From Bdellovibrionales bacterium (GTDB lineage Bacteria > Bdellovibrionota > Bdellovibrionia > Bdellovibrionales > JAMPXM01), in the NCBI GenBank assembly GCA_016713885.1, contig JADJOF010000004.1:496001-560000 (forward strand): DNA of 64,000 bases, in the 5' to 3' direction. Positions within the stretch are counted from its first letter, which is position 1. Each line of letters opens with the position of its first letter. Under the pieces are notes generated by a model. The model was not told the DNA's origin, did no database searches, and saw only the letters and a list, made by a program, of their open reading frames with translations. Positions 34,207 to 43,249 of the stretch are shown one piece after another. The translations under genes were made by a program, and so were the position numbers.

Positions 34207-34817
34207 CCCCGCCCCAAGGGGCGGGGTTTCATGAGCGCTACGGTCTCGCTTTCCCTGTTGGGAAAAGCTCGCCTTGCGCAGACTCAAGCCCCTTGTCTGC
34301 GTGCTGCTCGATGTACCGTTTGACCGTCGCCGCGGTCACGCCATGTCCTACGGTCCTCACAAAGTAGCTGTCGCCCCACAACTCTCCGGCCCAAAGTTTA
34401 CGTCTCAGATACTCAAATCTCTTAAACATCAGCCGGGCACTCACGCTCTTCAGAATTCCAATGCCCTTACCTACTGACTTCTGCGGCGGGATTCCGATCT
34501 GGATATGAACATGATCCACATCAACTTCGATCTCTACGATTTCCATTCCATATTCCGCAGCAGCCCGCCGCAAAACCCTCTCGCAGAACGCCCGCTCATG
34601 TTCGAGCGTGAGAACCCTCTTTCGATACTTCGTGACCCAGATCACGTGATAAAGACACTCATAGACGGCGTGACTGCTGCGCTTGAAACTCATCCGAAAC
34701 TTATACTTCGTCCAAGGGCTTTCGCCTAGGTGGTGAATGGGGTCTCGGTGCCCCTTATGGGGCATTCTCGCCCCCCTTCAACCCCCCGCGCTACACCCCA
34801 CGCCCCAAGGGGCGGGG
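34207..34817. mobile_element. IS200-like insertion sequence
   Basis: About 0.6 kb bounded by the same short hairpin. On the left is a perfect CCCCGCCCC-AA-GGGGCGGGG palindrome (34207-34226). On the right is CGCCCC-AA-GGGGCG with flanking G (34801-34817). Subterminal hairpins and no terminal inverted repeats are typical of IS200/IS605 elements, which TnpA recognises as single-stranded DNA. It encodes only tnpA, with no tnpB. The exact cleavage points are not determined. Confidence 0.75.
34238..34693 (-). CDS. tnpA: IS200/IS605-family transposase TnpA
   Basis: A Y1 HUH transposase of about 151 residues. The start ATG 34693 gives SFKRSSHAVYECLYHVIWV, the family start; a longer open frame upstream runs into the element end. 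TKYRKRVL, the HUH metal site VDHVHIQIGIPP and the nucleophile Tyr in VKRYIEQHADKG are all present, so the enzyme looks functional. It should excise and insert the element through circular single-stranded intermediates. Confidence 0.93.
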   Translation of the reverse strand: MSFKRSSHAVYECLYHVIWVTKYRKRVLTLEHERAFCERVLRRAAAEYGMEIVEIEVDVDHVHIQIGIPPQKSVGKGIGILKSVSARLMFKRFEYLRRKLWAGELWGDSYFVRTVGHGVTAATVKRYIEQHADKGLESAQGELFPTGKARP

Positions 34818-34849
34818 ATCTGCGCGGAACTTTTTAGAACCAATTCACC

Positions 34850-35557
34850 CTAACTCACCGACCAATCAATCGGCGTCTCACCGCGCCGTTCGAGGTAGGC
34901 ATTGATTTTCGAAAACGGCTTGCTCCCCAAAAAACCACGATGCGCGGACAGTGGCGACGGGTGCGGCGACTCGATAACGAAATGCTTCTTTCGATCAATG
35001 ACCGCACCTTTTTTCTGCGCGTAGGCGCCCCACAAAACAAAGACTACGCCCTCGCGTTTTTCTGACAACTCGCGAATCGCGCGGTCGGTAAATAGCTCCC
35101 AACCTTTGCCCTGATGTGAGGCCGCCTGTCCGTCGCGCACAGTCAATACGCTATTGAGCAACAACACCCCCTGCTTCGCCCAGTTCATCAAATACCCAGA
35201 CTGCGAACGCGGTAGCCCCAAATCGGCCTCAAGCTCTTTATAGATATTCACAAGCGACGGCGGAAGCGACACGCCATCGCGAACCGAAAAGCAAAGTCCG
35301 TGCGCCTGCCCCTCACCGTGATAGGGATCCTGGCCAAGAATGACGACGCGCACTTGATTAAACGGCGTTGCATCGAATGCCGCAAAGTACTCAGCCGGTT
35401 GCGGATGCAGTTTCTTGCCGCTGTCGATCTCTGTTTTGATAAATGATCGCAGCTCCTGCATATGTTTTTGATCGAACTCATCGCCAAGCCGTTCAAGCCA
35501 CGACGGATGCATTTTAACAGAACTGGACGCAGTGTCTGGATTCGCTGCAGGTTTCAT
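34850..35557 (-). CDS. ung: uracil-DNA glycosylase, family 1
   Basis: A 235-residue enzyme removing uracil from DNA. Water-activating loop VVILGQDPYHGEGQAHGLCF, GVLLLNSVLTV, the uracil-binding Asn in that block, and the minor-groove loop HPSPLSAHRGFLGSKPF are present. The N-terminus has about 15 extra Ser/Ala-rich residues before MHPSWLERL, an alternative start. Next to it are the IS element and, 38 bases upstream, the convergent-in-strand kinase gene end. Confidence 0.95.
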   Translation of the reverse strand: MKPAANPDTASSSVKMHPSWLERLGDEFDQKHMQELRSFIKTEIDSGKKLHPQPAEYFAAFDATPFNQVRVVILGQDPYHGEGQAHGLCFSVRDGVSLPPSLVNIYKELEADLGLPRSQSGYLMNWAKQGVLLLNSVLTVRDGQAASHQGKGWELFTDRAIRELSEKREGVVFVLWGAYAQKKGAVIDRKKHFVIESPHPSPLSAHRGFLGSKPFSKINAYLERRGETPIDWSVS

Positions 35558-35595
35558 TTCACCAGTTCAAACTCGGATTTGTCAGAAATGTCAAA

Positions 35596-37335
35596 TCAAC
35601 GAAGGCCGTCGAGGCCCTTCATTTGCCGGCGAGGAAGCAAAATCACGAAGCGCGTATTGGGACAGGTTTTATCAATCGAGAGCTTTCCATCGTGCGACGA
35701 GACAATCCCAAGCGAAATACTCAACCCCAGGCCCGTCCCTTCACCAATACTTTTTGTCGTAAAAAATGGCTGCATCACCTTGTCTTGAATCTCGGGTGGA
35801 ATGCCGGCGCCACTATCCGTCACGCAAATCTGGACAAAATCACCAAAAGTTTCGGCGTCCAATTTAACCCAACGCTCAGGACGATCTTTCGCGGCGTCAA
35901 AAGCGTTATTGAGAAGGTTCACCAAGACTTGCGAGATCTGTGTCGGACGACACTCGAAATCTGTGGCTCGACTATCTTTATCGATGTTCACGACCAAATT
36001 TACGCGGTGATTAAGAAAACGCGCCTGACAAAGCGCAACAGTGTCGTCAATCAAAGCGCCAAGCGAGACCGTCTCAATTGGATCTTCCGAACCATCTCGA
36101 GAGAAGGTACGAAGGCCACGAATAATCACAGCGACCCGAAGAGCCATCTTGTCGATACGCTCCATCGCCGTCATCAGCTTCTCGTTTGGCACCGCGCCCT
36201 TTGCAACATAGGATCGCAAGAGGTCAATCTGCCCCGAAATAATGGCCAGAGGATTATTAATCTCATGAGCAATTGCTGAAGCCATCTCACCAAGTGACGC
36301 CATTCTTGAGCTCTGAAGGATTCGAAGTTCTTGAGCGCGCTGTTCGGTGATGTCCCAATTCACACCGATGTGACGAATGGGCTTTCCCTCTTTATCGTAA
36401 AACCCTTTGCTCTCTGCACGAAGGGTTCGAACCGAACCGTCAGTATGGCGGATGCGAAACTCGTCCGAATATCCCGCCTGGCGTTCAATCGTTCTTTTAA
36501 GATGATCGGCGATCTTTCGATGGTCTTCAGGATGGACTGCCCGCTCAAAAATCGCCTGAGGACTCTCTGCGCTCTTTGGATCGACGCCATACACTTGGTA
36601 CATGGACGGATCCCAATACAACCTATTCTCAGCAATATTCCAATCCCAGATACCGAACTTAACCGCCCGAACACCAATCTCAAGCCGCTCGCGCATTGTT
36701 CGATCTGCGGTGATGTCCCGAAAGATCGTGATGACTTGCCGATCAGTCTCTGACTTGGCTCCGCCGTCATTCAAGCTCTCCAAACGAACCATCGGGCTTG
36801 CCGCAACACTTAACCACGAAATATTCCCCGACGGCTGACTAACCCCCATGATCCCGCGAGCCGGGCGATCGGTACGAAGCGCGATCATCGCGGGATGTTT
36901 TTCGCCGGGCAGATCATTTCCATCTTCGTCAATCGAGCGCCAACGAGAATCCATCGAGTCTCGGCCAAGCATTTCCTCGTCTGTCAGGCCCAGAATCCGC
37001 ATAGCTGACTCATTGAAGTCGATGATTTTTCCATCGCTATCTTGAACGACAAGACCATCTTCCATCGAGTCGAGGATCGCCCGAAACCTTTGAAAAAAAT
37101 CATTCATGCTGTCGGCATGAGCTCGCGTGAACATATCACTGAGCGGCTGGGTCACATAGTACCACGCCCCAAGCGAAACCAATGTGGCACAGATCAGCAT
37201 AATAGCGGCATTCACGATGGCCGCATCTCGCCCAAGCGCAAAATAGGTCAGGCCAATCGACAGCACAACGGCAAACAACACCACCAAAATGGTGCGAATG
37301 GCGAATTTGCTGTAGACCGGACTGATATTATCCAC
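35596..37335 (-). CDS. membrane PAS-domain sensor histidine kinase
   Basis: A 579-residue kinase. Two hydrophobic spans near residues 12-34 and 40-62 anchor it, with almost no periplasmic loop. Two PAS domains follow (about 85-210 and 220-335, the second with a clear PAC block IRHIGVNWDITEQR). The phosphoacceptor helix is ASLGEMASAIAHEINNPLAI (His near 355). The ATPase is LVNLLNNAFDAA, VTDSGAGIP and GTGLGLSISLGIV. No receiver or response-regulator gene is adjacent, so it is an orphan kinase. With PAS domains and no sensor loop it probably senses a cytoplasmic or membrane redox or ligand signal. Confidence 0.9.
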   Translation of the reverse strand: MDNISPVYSKFAIRTILVVLFAVVLSIGLTYFALGRDAAIVNAAIMLICATLVSLGAWYYVTQPLSDMFTRAHADSMNDFFQRFRAILDSMEDGLVVQDSDGKIIDFNESAMRILGLTDEEMLGRDSMDSRWRSIDEDGNDLPGEKHPAMIALRTDRPARGIMGVSQPSGNISWLSVAASPMVRLESLNDGGAKSETDRQVITIFRDITADRTMRERLEIGVRAVKFGIWDWNIAENRLYWDPSMYQVYGVDPKSAESPQAIFERAVHPEDHRKIADHLKRTIERQAGYSDEFRIRHTDGSVRTLRAESKGFYDKEGKPIRHIGVNWDITEQRAQELRILQSSRMASLGEMASAIAHEINNPLAIISGQIDLLRSYVAKGAVPNEKLMTAMERIDKMALRVAVIIRGLRTFSRDGSEDPIETVSLGALIDDTVALCQARFLNHRVNLVVNIDKDSRATDFECRPTQISQVLVNLLNNAFDAAKDRPERWVKLDAETFGDFVQICVTDSGAGIPPEIQDKVMQPFFTTKSIGEGTGLGLSISLGIVSSHDGKLSIDKTCPNTRFVILLPRRQMKGLDGLR

Positions 37336-37389
37336 CCTTGAATTTTGCCACAGAATTGGCCATGAACCATTGATTTTTACAGAACTCGT

Positions 37390-38991
37390 CTATTCGTCCT
37401 GCGGCTCGCGACCAAGACGAACATGCTCAAGGTTCCTAAACAGTTCCTTAAACTTCCAACGGCAAGACTTACCGCTTGCGGTTTTAACGTCTTGATCCGT
37501 TTTGAAGATCCGCCGCGGCCACATGAAAGCCGGGAGCCTTTCTGTCAACAGGCGTTTCACATCATCGACATTCGCCGTCGGAGAGTTTTTGACAACCACT
37601 CCAATAGCTTCGCCCTCGAAGTCATTTGGAAAACCAACGGCGATCGCTTGCGTCGTCGGAGAAAGCTCGATGAGAACGTCGTCGATCTCGACCAACGAGA
37701 TCGTTTCACCGAGTGTCTTGATGACATCCTTCTTTCGTCCAGTGATAAAAAAACACCGCCGACCATCCTCGAGATCGGTGTAAAATCCGGTGTCGCCCGT
37801 GTGAAGCATCTCGCCAGAAAAAGGTTGCTGGTCCCCGTGTCCACGATACCCAAGCATCACGTTCGCGCCGCGAATGCAAACTTCACCAATCTGTTCCGCC
37901 CCACACAGTCGCCCTTGCTCATCGACCACAAGAATATCGTTTCCTTCAAGTTCAACACCAATGCTTGGCCTCTGAAAGTCCAACAAAAGCTTACGGTAGA
38001 CTTCAAAACTCAAATTTGTCGGCATTGTCGCACTAAAATTCACCGCCTCCGAAAGACCATACCCTTGAAGAATCCGAACCTGATCTCCAAATTTCAGAAT
38101 CCAATCCCGCGCAAGAGCCGGTGGCAGCGGCGCCGCCGCCGTCACAACATAGCGGAAACTCTCGCCAGCACTCGCTTTAAATCGCTCTGACTCCTGAGCC
38201 AAAAGATGAACCATCTGCGGAATCAGGCTAAGAATCGTAATCTTCTCACGCTGCAGAACTTTCAATATCCGAAGCAAATCAAAATGCTCAAAGAGAACAA
38301 GGCCAGCGCCGCTCAGGAGGCTACAGAAGAAAGAAAACTCAAGTGCATTGACATGAAAAACTGGAAGCGGAGTACAAATTCGGTCACGGGGCGAAAGCTG
38401 ATGATGTCGGATCAAGTCGTCGACATTGGTTAAAACTCCCCGCTCCGTTTGCTGAACGATCTTGGAGTATCCCGTGGTGCCGCTGGTAAAAATAAGTATA
38501 AATGGCATATCGGGATCGCGGGGCGGAAGTGCTGTTTTCAATATGGCGGTATCAACATCGCCCTCAGGAATCACCATCCGATCAGCACCTAGCAACCTTA
38601 CCGTCTCTTCGTCGTCGCTCACCAGCCGATACGAATCTCCTAAACTCGCTAACTTACTCGCCGTCCGCTCCGGTGTTTCGTTAGGGTTCATCGGACACAG
38701 TACTTTATTCTCCAAAAGAGTGGCTACGATCCAAACCAGATGTGAATAAGTGTTGCCCGCATGAGTTGCAATAGTCGAGACCGCATTAAACTTCTTCCGA
38801 ATTAAGACACGAATGGCATCAACGTCTGACTTAACTTCGATAAGTGTGCGACGACACTCCTGCCCCTGCGGCGCGACCTGAAGAATATACCCCCGTGCTC
38901 CAAACTGAGCGACGGCGTCGTCAAATCTTTCGCGAAACGACCGAAATCGATTCGACTGGACTTCACGACCAGTGCGACGTAGCGATGTCAC
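37390..38991 (-). CDS. acyl-AMP ligase (AMP-dependent synthetase/ligase)
   Basis: An adenylate-forming enzyme of about 533 residues. P-loop ILIFTSGTTGYSKIVQQ, LPVFHVNALEF, GYGLSEAVNFSATMP, GDTGFY, the hinge ITGRKKDVIKTLGETISLVEI and the catalytic Lys TASGKSCRWKF are intact. The start is a GTG overlapping the stop of the previous gene (GTGA at 38988-38991); an in-frame start 7 codons upstream exists. It is the last gene of a five-gene cluster with MBOAT, SGNH, hotdog dehydratase and a membrane protein. There it may activate the fatty or hydroxy acid that the MBOAT finally transfers, much as DltA serves DltB. The acid and the carrier are unknown. Confidence 0.88.
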   Translation of the reverse strand: MTSLRRTGREVQSNRFRSFRERFDDAVAQFGARGYILQVAPQGQECRRTLIEVKSDVDAIRVLIRKKFNAVSTIATHAGNTYSHLVWIVATLLENKVLCPMNPNETPERTASKLASLGDSYRLVSDDEETVRLLGADRMVIPEGDVDTAILKTALPPRDPDMPFILIFTSGTTGYSKIVQQTERGVLTNVDDLIRHHQLSPRDRICTPLPVFHVNALEFSFFCSLLSGAGLVLFEHFDLLRILKVLQREKITILSLIPQMVHLLAQESERFKASAGESFRYVVTAAAPLPPALARDWILKFGDQVRILQGYGLSEAVNFSATMPTNLSFEVYRKLLLDFQRPSIGVELEGNDILVVDEQGRLCGAEQIGEVCIRGANVMLGYRGHGDQQPFSGEMLHTGDTGFYTDLEDGRRCFFITGRKKDVIKTLGETISLVEIDDVLIELSPTTQAIAVGFPNDFEGEAIGVVVKNSPTANVDDVKRLLTERLPAFMWPRRIFKTDQDVKTASGKSCRWKFKELFRNLEHVRLGREPQDE

Positions 38992-40265
38992 AGGTCGCCC
39001 ACTAGTCGCCACAGCACATCAAGATCAGCCGGATAGAACGCAAACATGACGGCAAGCGCGTAACCGGCAAAATAGACCAAAGAAAGAATCACTCGCTTTG
39101 AAAGCGAGACTGAAGTCTGCTTCGGACGCAAAGCTTGAAGAGAACTCGAAACCGCAACACCGAGTGCGATAAATAGAAAATAGATCGGCAAGCGCCAGTT
39201 TTCATATGGATAGAGAGAGAAGGCTCGCATTCCCGGCAGAGGGAAGCGAAACTCCCGCCGCTGCACAAGCACTGTCGTCAAATGAATGTAGAGTCCGCCC
39301 ACGAAAATTCCTATGAAAGTCGCCACAAAAACTCGCCAATGGAAGATCCTTATGCGGCGGAGCCGAGAAAAAATCGGCGCGATGAAAAACTGCTCTAGGG
39401 CACTGCTGTAGTACCGCAAGAGCGCCGTAAAGTGCTCAGAGAGAGTCGACGTATTGAGAAAGTTCCCCGTTGCAATTCCGATTCGCATTCCCGAAACCCA
39501 CGCAAGCCCCACCGCCTGATTTGCCTGAAACGAGCCCACGATAAACCACTGCCAAAACGACTGAACATAACCGCCATTTGCAATTCTCGCCGTTTTTTCA
39601 ATGTAAAGCATCGCGGAACTCAAGACGATCAATCCCAGTCCCTTCCACTGCAGACGATAGCGCTCCTCTTGATCCATCACAAACTGTTGACGCGAAAGAA
39701 TGACCGGAATCGGCACCCAGCGTGGCGACCAAATAAACGGTATCATTCCAGAAACAATCCAGGAGCGTTGCTCTTGCTCAGCTCGACGCTTGCCCAACGT
39801 CACTGCTGCCAGCGCAAACCAAAAATGACTGACTACAAATATCAGGACCTTGAATACAAATAGCGATGAGCTAAGGAACGAGCTGCCTACAATGACTGCA
39901 AATGCGGCCATCATAAACCACATGCGGTAACGTTCCGAGATCTGAAGCGCGATCCAAATGAGAAGGAAAAGAATCGCAAACCCAAGACCCAACGCCCGCA
40001 CCGGCCAAACAAGTCGCTCCCAAGAAACCAACGTCGGGTTAAAAAGGCCAAGATACTCGGCCTCGCGTAAAAGCATAAGTACAAAACCACCAATGCCAAG
40101 CCACTCAATGCGATAGCGGCCAACGTACCATGAGCCGACAACGACCAACGCGACAACAGCGCGAATGACCGCAATGCTCTCCCAGGGAATAAGAAGAATA
40201 AAAATGAGCACTGCAAACACAGCGACATGCAGCACTTCAGATATCCAACCGCGCATCGTCATCAC
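38988..40265 (-). CDS. polytopic membrane protein of an acylation cluster (possible degenerate MBOAT)
   Basis: 425 residues with about ten to eleven hydrophobic spans and no sharp match. One block around residues 265-330 (NFLNTSTLSEHFTALLRYY, then FFIAPIFSRLRR, then VGGLYIH) can be laid over the MBOAT core of the neighbour at 41710 (LNFLRPQLATSPHEFWRRWH, FVYLPLGG, GLWHG). If so, it would be a distant MBOAT relative with a retained His. This rests on weak, eye-level similarity. Alternatives are an O-antigen ligase-like protein or a flippase. It overlaps both neighbours (GTGA on each side), so it is clearly part of the operon. Confidence 0.6.
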   Translation of the reverse strand: MMTMRGWISEVLHVAVFAVLIFILLIPWESIAVIRAVVALVVVGSWYVGRYRIEWLGIGGFVLMLLREAEYLGLFNPTLVSWERLVWPVRALGLGFAILFLLIWIALQISERYRMWFMMAAFAVIVGSSFLSSSLFVFKVLIFVVSHFWFALAAVTLGKRRAEQEQRSWIVSGMIPFIWSPRWVPIPVILSRQQFVMDQEERYRLQWKGLGLIVLSSAMLYIEKTARIANGGYVQSFWQWFIVGSFQANQAVGLAWVSGMRIGIATGNFLNTSTLSEHFTALLRYYSSALEQFFIAPIFSRLRRIRIFHWRVFVATFIGIFVGGLYIHLTTVLVQRREFRFPLPGMRAFSLYPYENWRLPIYFLFIALGVAVSSSLQALRPKQTSVSLSKRVILSLVYFAGYALAVMFAFYPADLDVLWRLVGDL

Positions 40266-40690
40266 TGCGGGCTCTCCTTCATTGCGATGTCAAACTCTGA
40301 CTTTGTCCAATTGCGGACCAGAAAGTCCACCTCAGAGACCAACTCTTCCCCAATCTGAATGCGTCCATGAAACGTCGAGATCAGGTCTGATTCATTTATC
40401 CTTTTAATCTCGAGTGAACATTCGTCACCCGGCCGAATAGGGCGCAAGAACTGACTTCGCCGTACCGATAGCAAAACTGGGAACAAATCGGGAGTCTTTG
40501 CTTTAAGACAGAGCGTTGCCAATTGCGCCAGCCATTCAATCTGAATAACTCCTGGTACGAGTGGTCGGCCCGGAAAGTGATCGACAAAATAAAATTCGCG
40601 CCCGGTCGGCTGCAGACGAACCGCGGCCAGTTCTCCGGGAATAACGGAGTCAAAATGTGAAATCAGCTTAAATGAAACTCCATGACTCAC
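40262..40690 (-). CDS. FabZ-like hotdog dehydratase
   Basis: A 142-residue hotdog-fold protein carrying the FabA/FabZ active-site pattern FYFVDHFPGRPLVPGVIQIEWLAQ. The His of HFPG and the acid in the long helix are the catalytic pair that removes water from 3-hydroxyacyl-ACP. The second half (RRSQFLRPIRPGDECSLEI) is the usual substrate-binding sheet. A stand-alone copy inside an MBOAT/ligase cluster suggests a dedicated acyl-ACP modification, or a thioesterase-like or binding role, rather than housekeeping fatty-acid synthesis. Confidence 0.82.
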   Translation of the reverse strand: MSHGVSFKLISHFDSVIPGELAAVRLQPTGREFYFVDHFPGRPLVPGVIQIEWLAQLATLCLKAKTPDLFPVLLSVRRSQFLRPIRPGDECSLEIKRINESDLISTFHGRIQIGEELVSEVDFLVRNWTKSEFDIAMKESPQ

Positions 40691-40720
40691 AGTTCAGCCT
40701 TTCTTTCGAAATGAAGGCCC

Positions 40721-41680
40721 TTACAGAGTACCCATTGCTCGCAAACGTGCAACAACAGACGAAGTCCACGCATCTGCGGCATCGCTCTTCAAGTGATCAT
40801 TGTCAAAAAAATCATCTTCGGTAAGTTCGTTCGCCGCGTAGTCATCAATCACCGGAATGGGTTCAGGCAACTGACTCAGAACACGCTCTCTCGCAGCGGT
40901 CGCCCTTTGTACGACATAGGCGGGTAACGCGTCATAATACGTCTTCCACGTCGGCGGAATCACAATGGCCACTTGCAGCCCTCCCTTTTACCATTGACGA
41001 ATGGATTCGACCAATAGTGTTTCATGCCTCTCGCGCATACGATCCGTATAGTCTTCAAGGTGTATTCTAACCCGCGCCGCCGCCGATCGCGGAGAGACTT
41101 CTTTTTTCGTCAACGACGAGTGCCAGCCTCCATCTGGAGCAACAGCACCTTCAGAGTCGAACCGAAATCCCTGACGCACAATCGTGCGAACATTTTCGAT
41201 CCCGTAGACCCAAATCAAACTCAAAGACCGCGGATCAAGCCCCTCCCAAAAGTAGCGCCAATCACCCCAAAGACCAAGATCGCGGCGAAATAGCACATTG
41301 CGCGAGGCCCGATCGCCTCCCCCAAGACTCGTTCCCCAAGAAAAGTGAGATAGAATCAATACAATCGCTTTTAACTTCGGTAGCCGTGGACGCCAGTACT
41401 CAATCACCTGCACGTCGAGCACCGGTGTTTGCCACGGACTCGAGACATTAAATCCCTTCACCACGGTCGCATCTGGATGAATATCAAAGTGTGCCTGAGA
41501 ATTGCCGGCAAACAAGACCTCAACTGACTCGGCTCGCTTTTCAAGGTAATTCATCTTCGCGCTAAATTCACGCGGCATCAGACTGAGCTTGAGCTCGAGC
41601 ATACCTAGCGCAAGCAACAGCGGCAGAATAAAAACAGCTGCTCGTTTTAAAACCGGTCTAAGTTGTTGTCGCTCAGCCAT
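40721..41680 (-). CDS. SGNH-hydrolase-like (DltD/AlgX-type) protein, interrupted by a stop codon
   Basis: A membrane-anchored extracytoplasmic protein: TM segment AAVFILPLLLALGMLELKL, then the Ser block VEVLFAGNSQAHFDIHP and, at the far end, FFDNDHLKSDAADAW, the Asp-His block of the SGNH fold. The two pieces are in the same frame but separated by a TAA at 40988-40990. Reading it as TTA (Leu) gives one continuous protein of about 320 residues. Either a sequencing error or a real nonsense mutation is possible; the 3' part could restart at a GTG (40972). ATG 41680 is preserved after GAGAGG; a TTG overlapping the MBOAT stop (41713) is the alternative. It pairs with the MBOAT just upstream, as DltD does with DltB. 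Confidence 0.8.
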
Positions 41681-41709
41681 CGACGAACCTCTCACAGCTA
41701 CACACTCTT

Positions 41710-43098
41710 TCAAAACTGAAAGTAGATAAAGTGGCGCTCATCAAAACGACCATAAACCACCAATAATAAAATAGCCGCATAGTAGGTCAGCCAACGCAAT
41801 GCCCGCGAGCGAAACCAATAGGTGCGAAATCGCTCTTGCCCCGACACCCACTCCAACAGCAGCAAACCACAAATCAGAACCAACACCATTTGCAGGTCAC
41901 GCACAGAAAACAGGTCGCCGAAAGAAGCGTCGTGAGCGCGCTCTCCCATTCCAAATGCCGCTCTCAAAAGATGCCACGCCTGCACCATCGAGTGCGATCG
42001 AAAGAAAATAAATCCGATACTCATCGTGGCGATCGTGAAAAGCCACCCAAAAGCACCCCCCCACAGGCGCGCCGGCAAACGCTTCGTCACGCTCACCATC
42101 ATGCCGTGAAACAAGCCCCAGCAGAGATAGGTAAAGTTGGCGCCATGCCAAAGGCCGCTCAAACCAAAAGTTATCATCGTATTGAACCACGTTCGAAGCG
42201 AACCGCGTTGGCTTCCGCCAAGTGGAAGATAAACAAAATCGCGAAACCACGTTGACAGCGATACGTGCCAACGGCGCCAAAATTCATGCGGACTTGTCGC
42301 CAACTGTGGCCGCAGAAAGTTCAAGCGCAAGTTGATCCCTAAAAGCAGTGCGGAGCCACGAGCAATGTCGGTGTAGCCGCTGAAGTCACCATAGATTTGA
42401 AAACTGAAAACCACTGCCGCAAGAATCACCGAGGACGAATCAAATACTCCGGGACGATCGAAGACTCGCTCAACAAGCACAGCCAAGTTGTCGGCAAATA
42501 ACGACTTCTTCAAGTACCCCAAAAGGATCAAACGAAGGCCGCTTCGCCATGCCGACGGCGTCGGCATCGACGGGCGCCAAAGCTGCGGCAGAAGATGCTG
42601 CGGTCGTTCAATTGGTCCCGCCACCATCTGCGGAAAAATAAGCACGTAAAGAGCAAAGCGCCCAAGATGTCTCTCCACCGGAGTCTGCCGTCGATAGACA
42701 TCCACTGTGTACGCTAGCGATTGGAACACATGAAAGGAGAGCCCAAGCGGCAACATCAAACCCAAACGCCATGCGGGGAGCGAAAGCGGCCCCGTCACCA
42801 GTGACAGGAACCAATCAAGGTATTTGAAAGAAAATAATATCCCGACGTTCGCGGCAATACTCACCAATAGCCAACGGCGCCTGGCCAATGGCGCGTCACA
42901 CGAATCGATCTTCAGACCAACATAAAAGTCGATGACGACAATGACGCCCAAAATGGCGATGTAGACCGGCACGAAGGCCATATAAAAGCCACAGCTGGCC
43001 AAGAGGAGAAACCACCACCGATAAGCCACTGGTAAGAACCAGAACAGTGCCACCACGCAGGGAAGGAAAACCAGATAGCCAAATGAGTTGAAAAGCAA
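41710..43098 (-). CDS. MBOAT-family membrane-bound O-acyltransferase
   Basis: A 462-residue AlgI/DltB-type protein. Core blocks: LMLPLGLSFHVFQSLAYTVDVYR, IFPQMVAGPIERP, SFQIYGDFSGYTDIARGSALLLG, ATSPHEFWRRWHVSLSTWFRDFVYLPLGG and SGLWHGANFTYLCWGLFHG, whose WHG His is catalytic. About ten or eleven membrane spans. TTG start after AAAGGGGCG. MBOATs of this group move acyl groups across the inner membrane onto an extracytoplasmic polymer with help from an SGNH partner, which is the next gene. It heads the five-gene operon. Confidence 0.93.
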   Translation of the reverse strand: MLFNSFGYLVFLPCVVALFWFLPVAYRWWFLLLASCGFYMAFVPVYIAILGVIVVIDFYVGLKIDSCDAPLARRRWLLVSIAANVGILFSFKYLDWFLSLVTGPLSLPAWRLGLMLPLGLSFHVFQSLAYTVDVYRRQTPVERHLGRFALYVLIFPQMVAGPIERPQHLLPQLWRPSMPTPSAWRSGLRLILLGYLKKSLFADNLAVLVERVFDRPGVFDSSSVILAAVVFSFQIYGDFSGYTDIARGSALLLGINLRLNFLRPQLATSPHEFWRRWHVSLSTWFRDFVYLPLGGSQRGSLRTWFNTMITFGLSGLWHGANFTYLCWGLFHGMMVSVTKRLPARLWGGAFGWLFTIATMSIGFIFFRSHSMVQAWHLLRAAFGMGERAHDASFGDLFSVRDLQMVLVLICGLLLLEWVSGQERFRTYWFRSRALRWLTYYAAILLLVVYGRFDERHFIYFQF

Positions 43099-43249
43099 TT
43101 CACGCCCCTTTCCGTATCATTCTCACAAACAAAATCTGAAACTCCGAGCCATATTGAGACAGTAAACTTGGCCTTCTGGCCAAACTTAGCCTTCGGTCTC
43201 CATTTTTTTAACAATTCAGCCGAGAATACACCTGAGGAGAGGAGACCAG

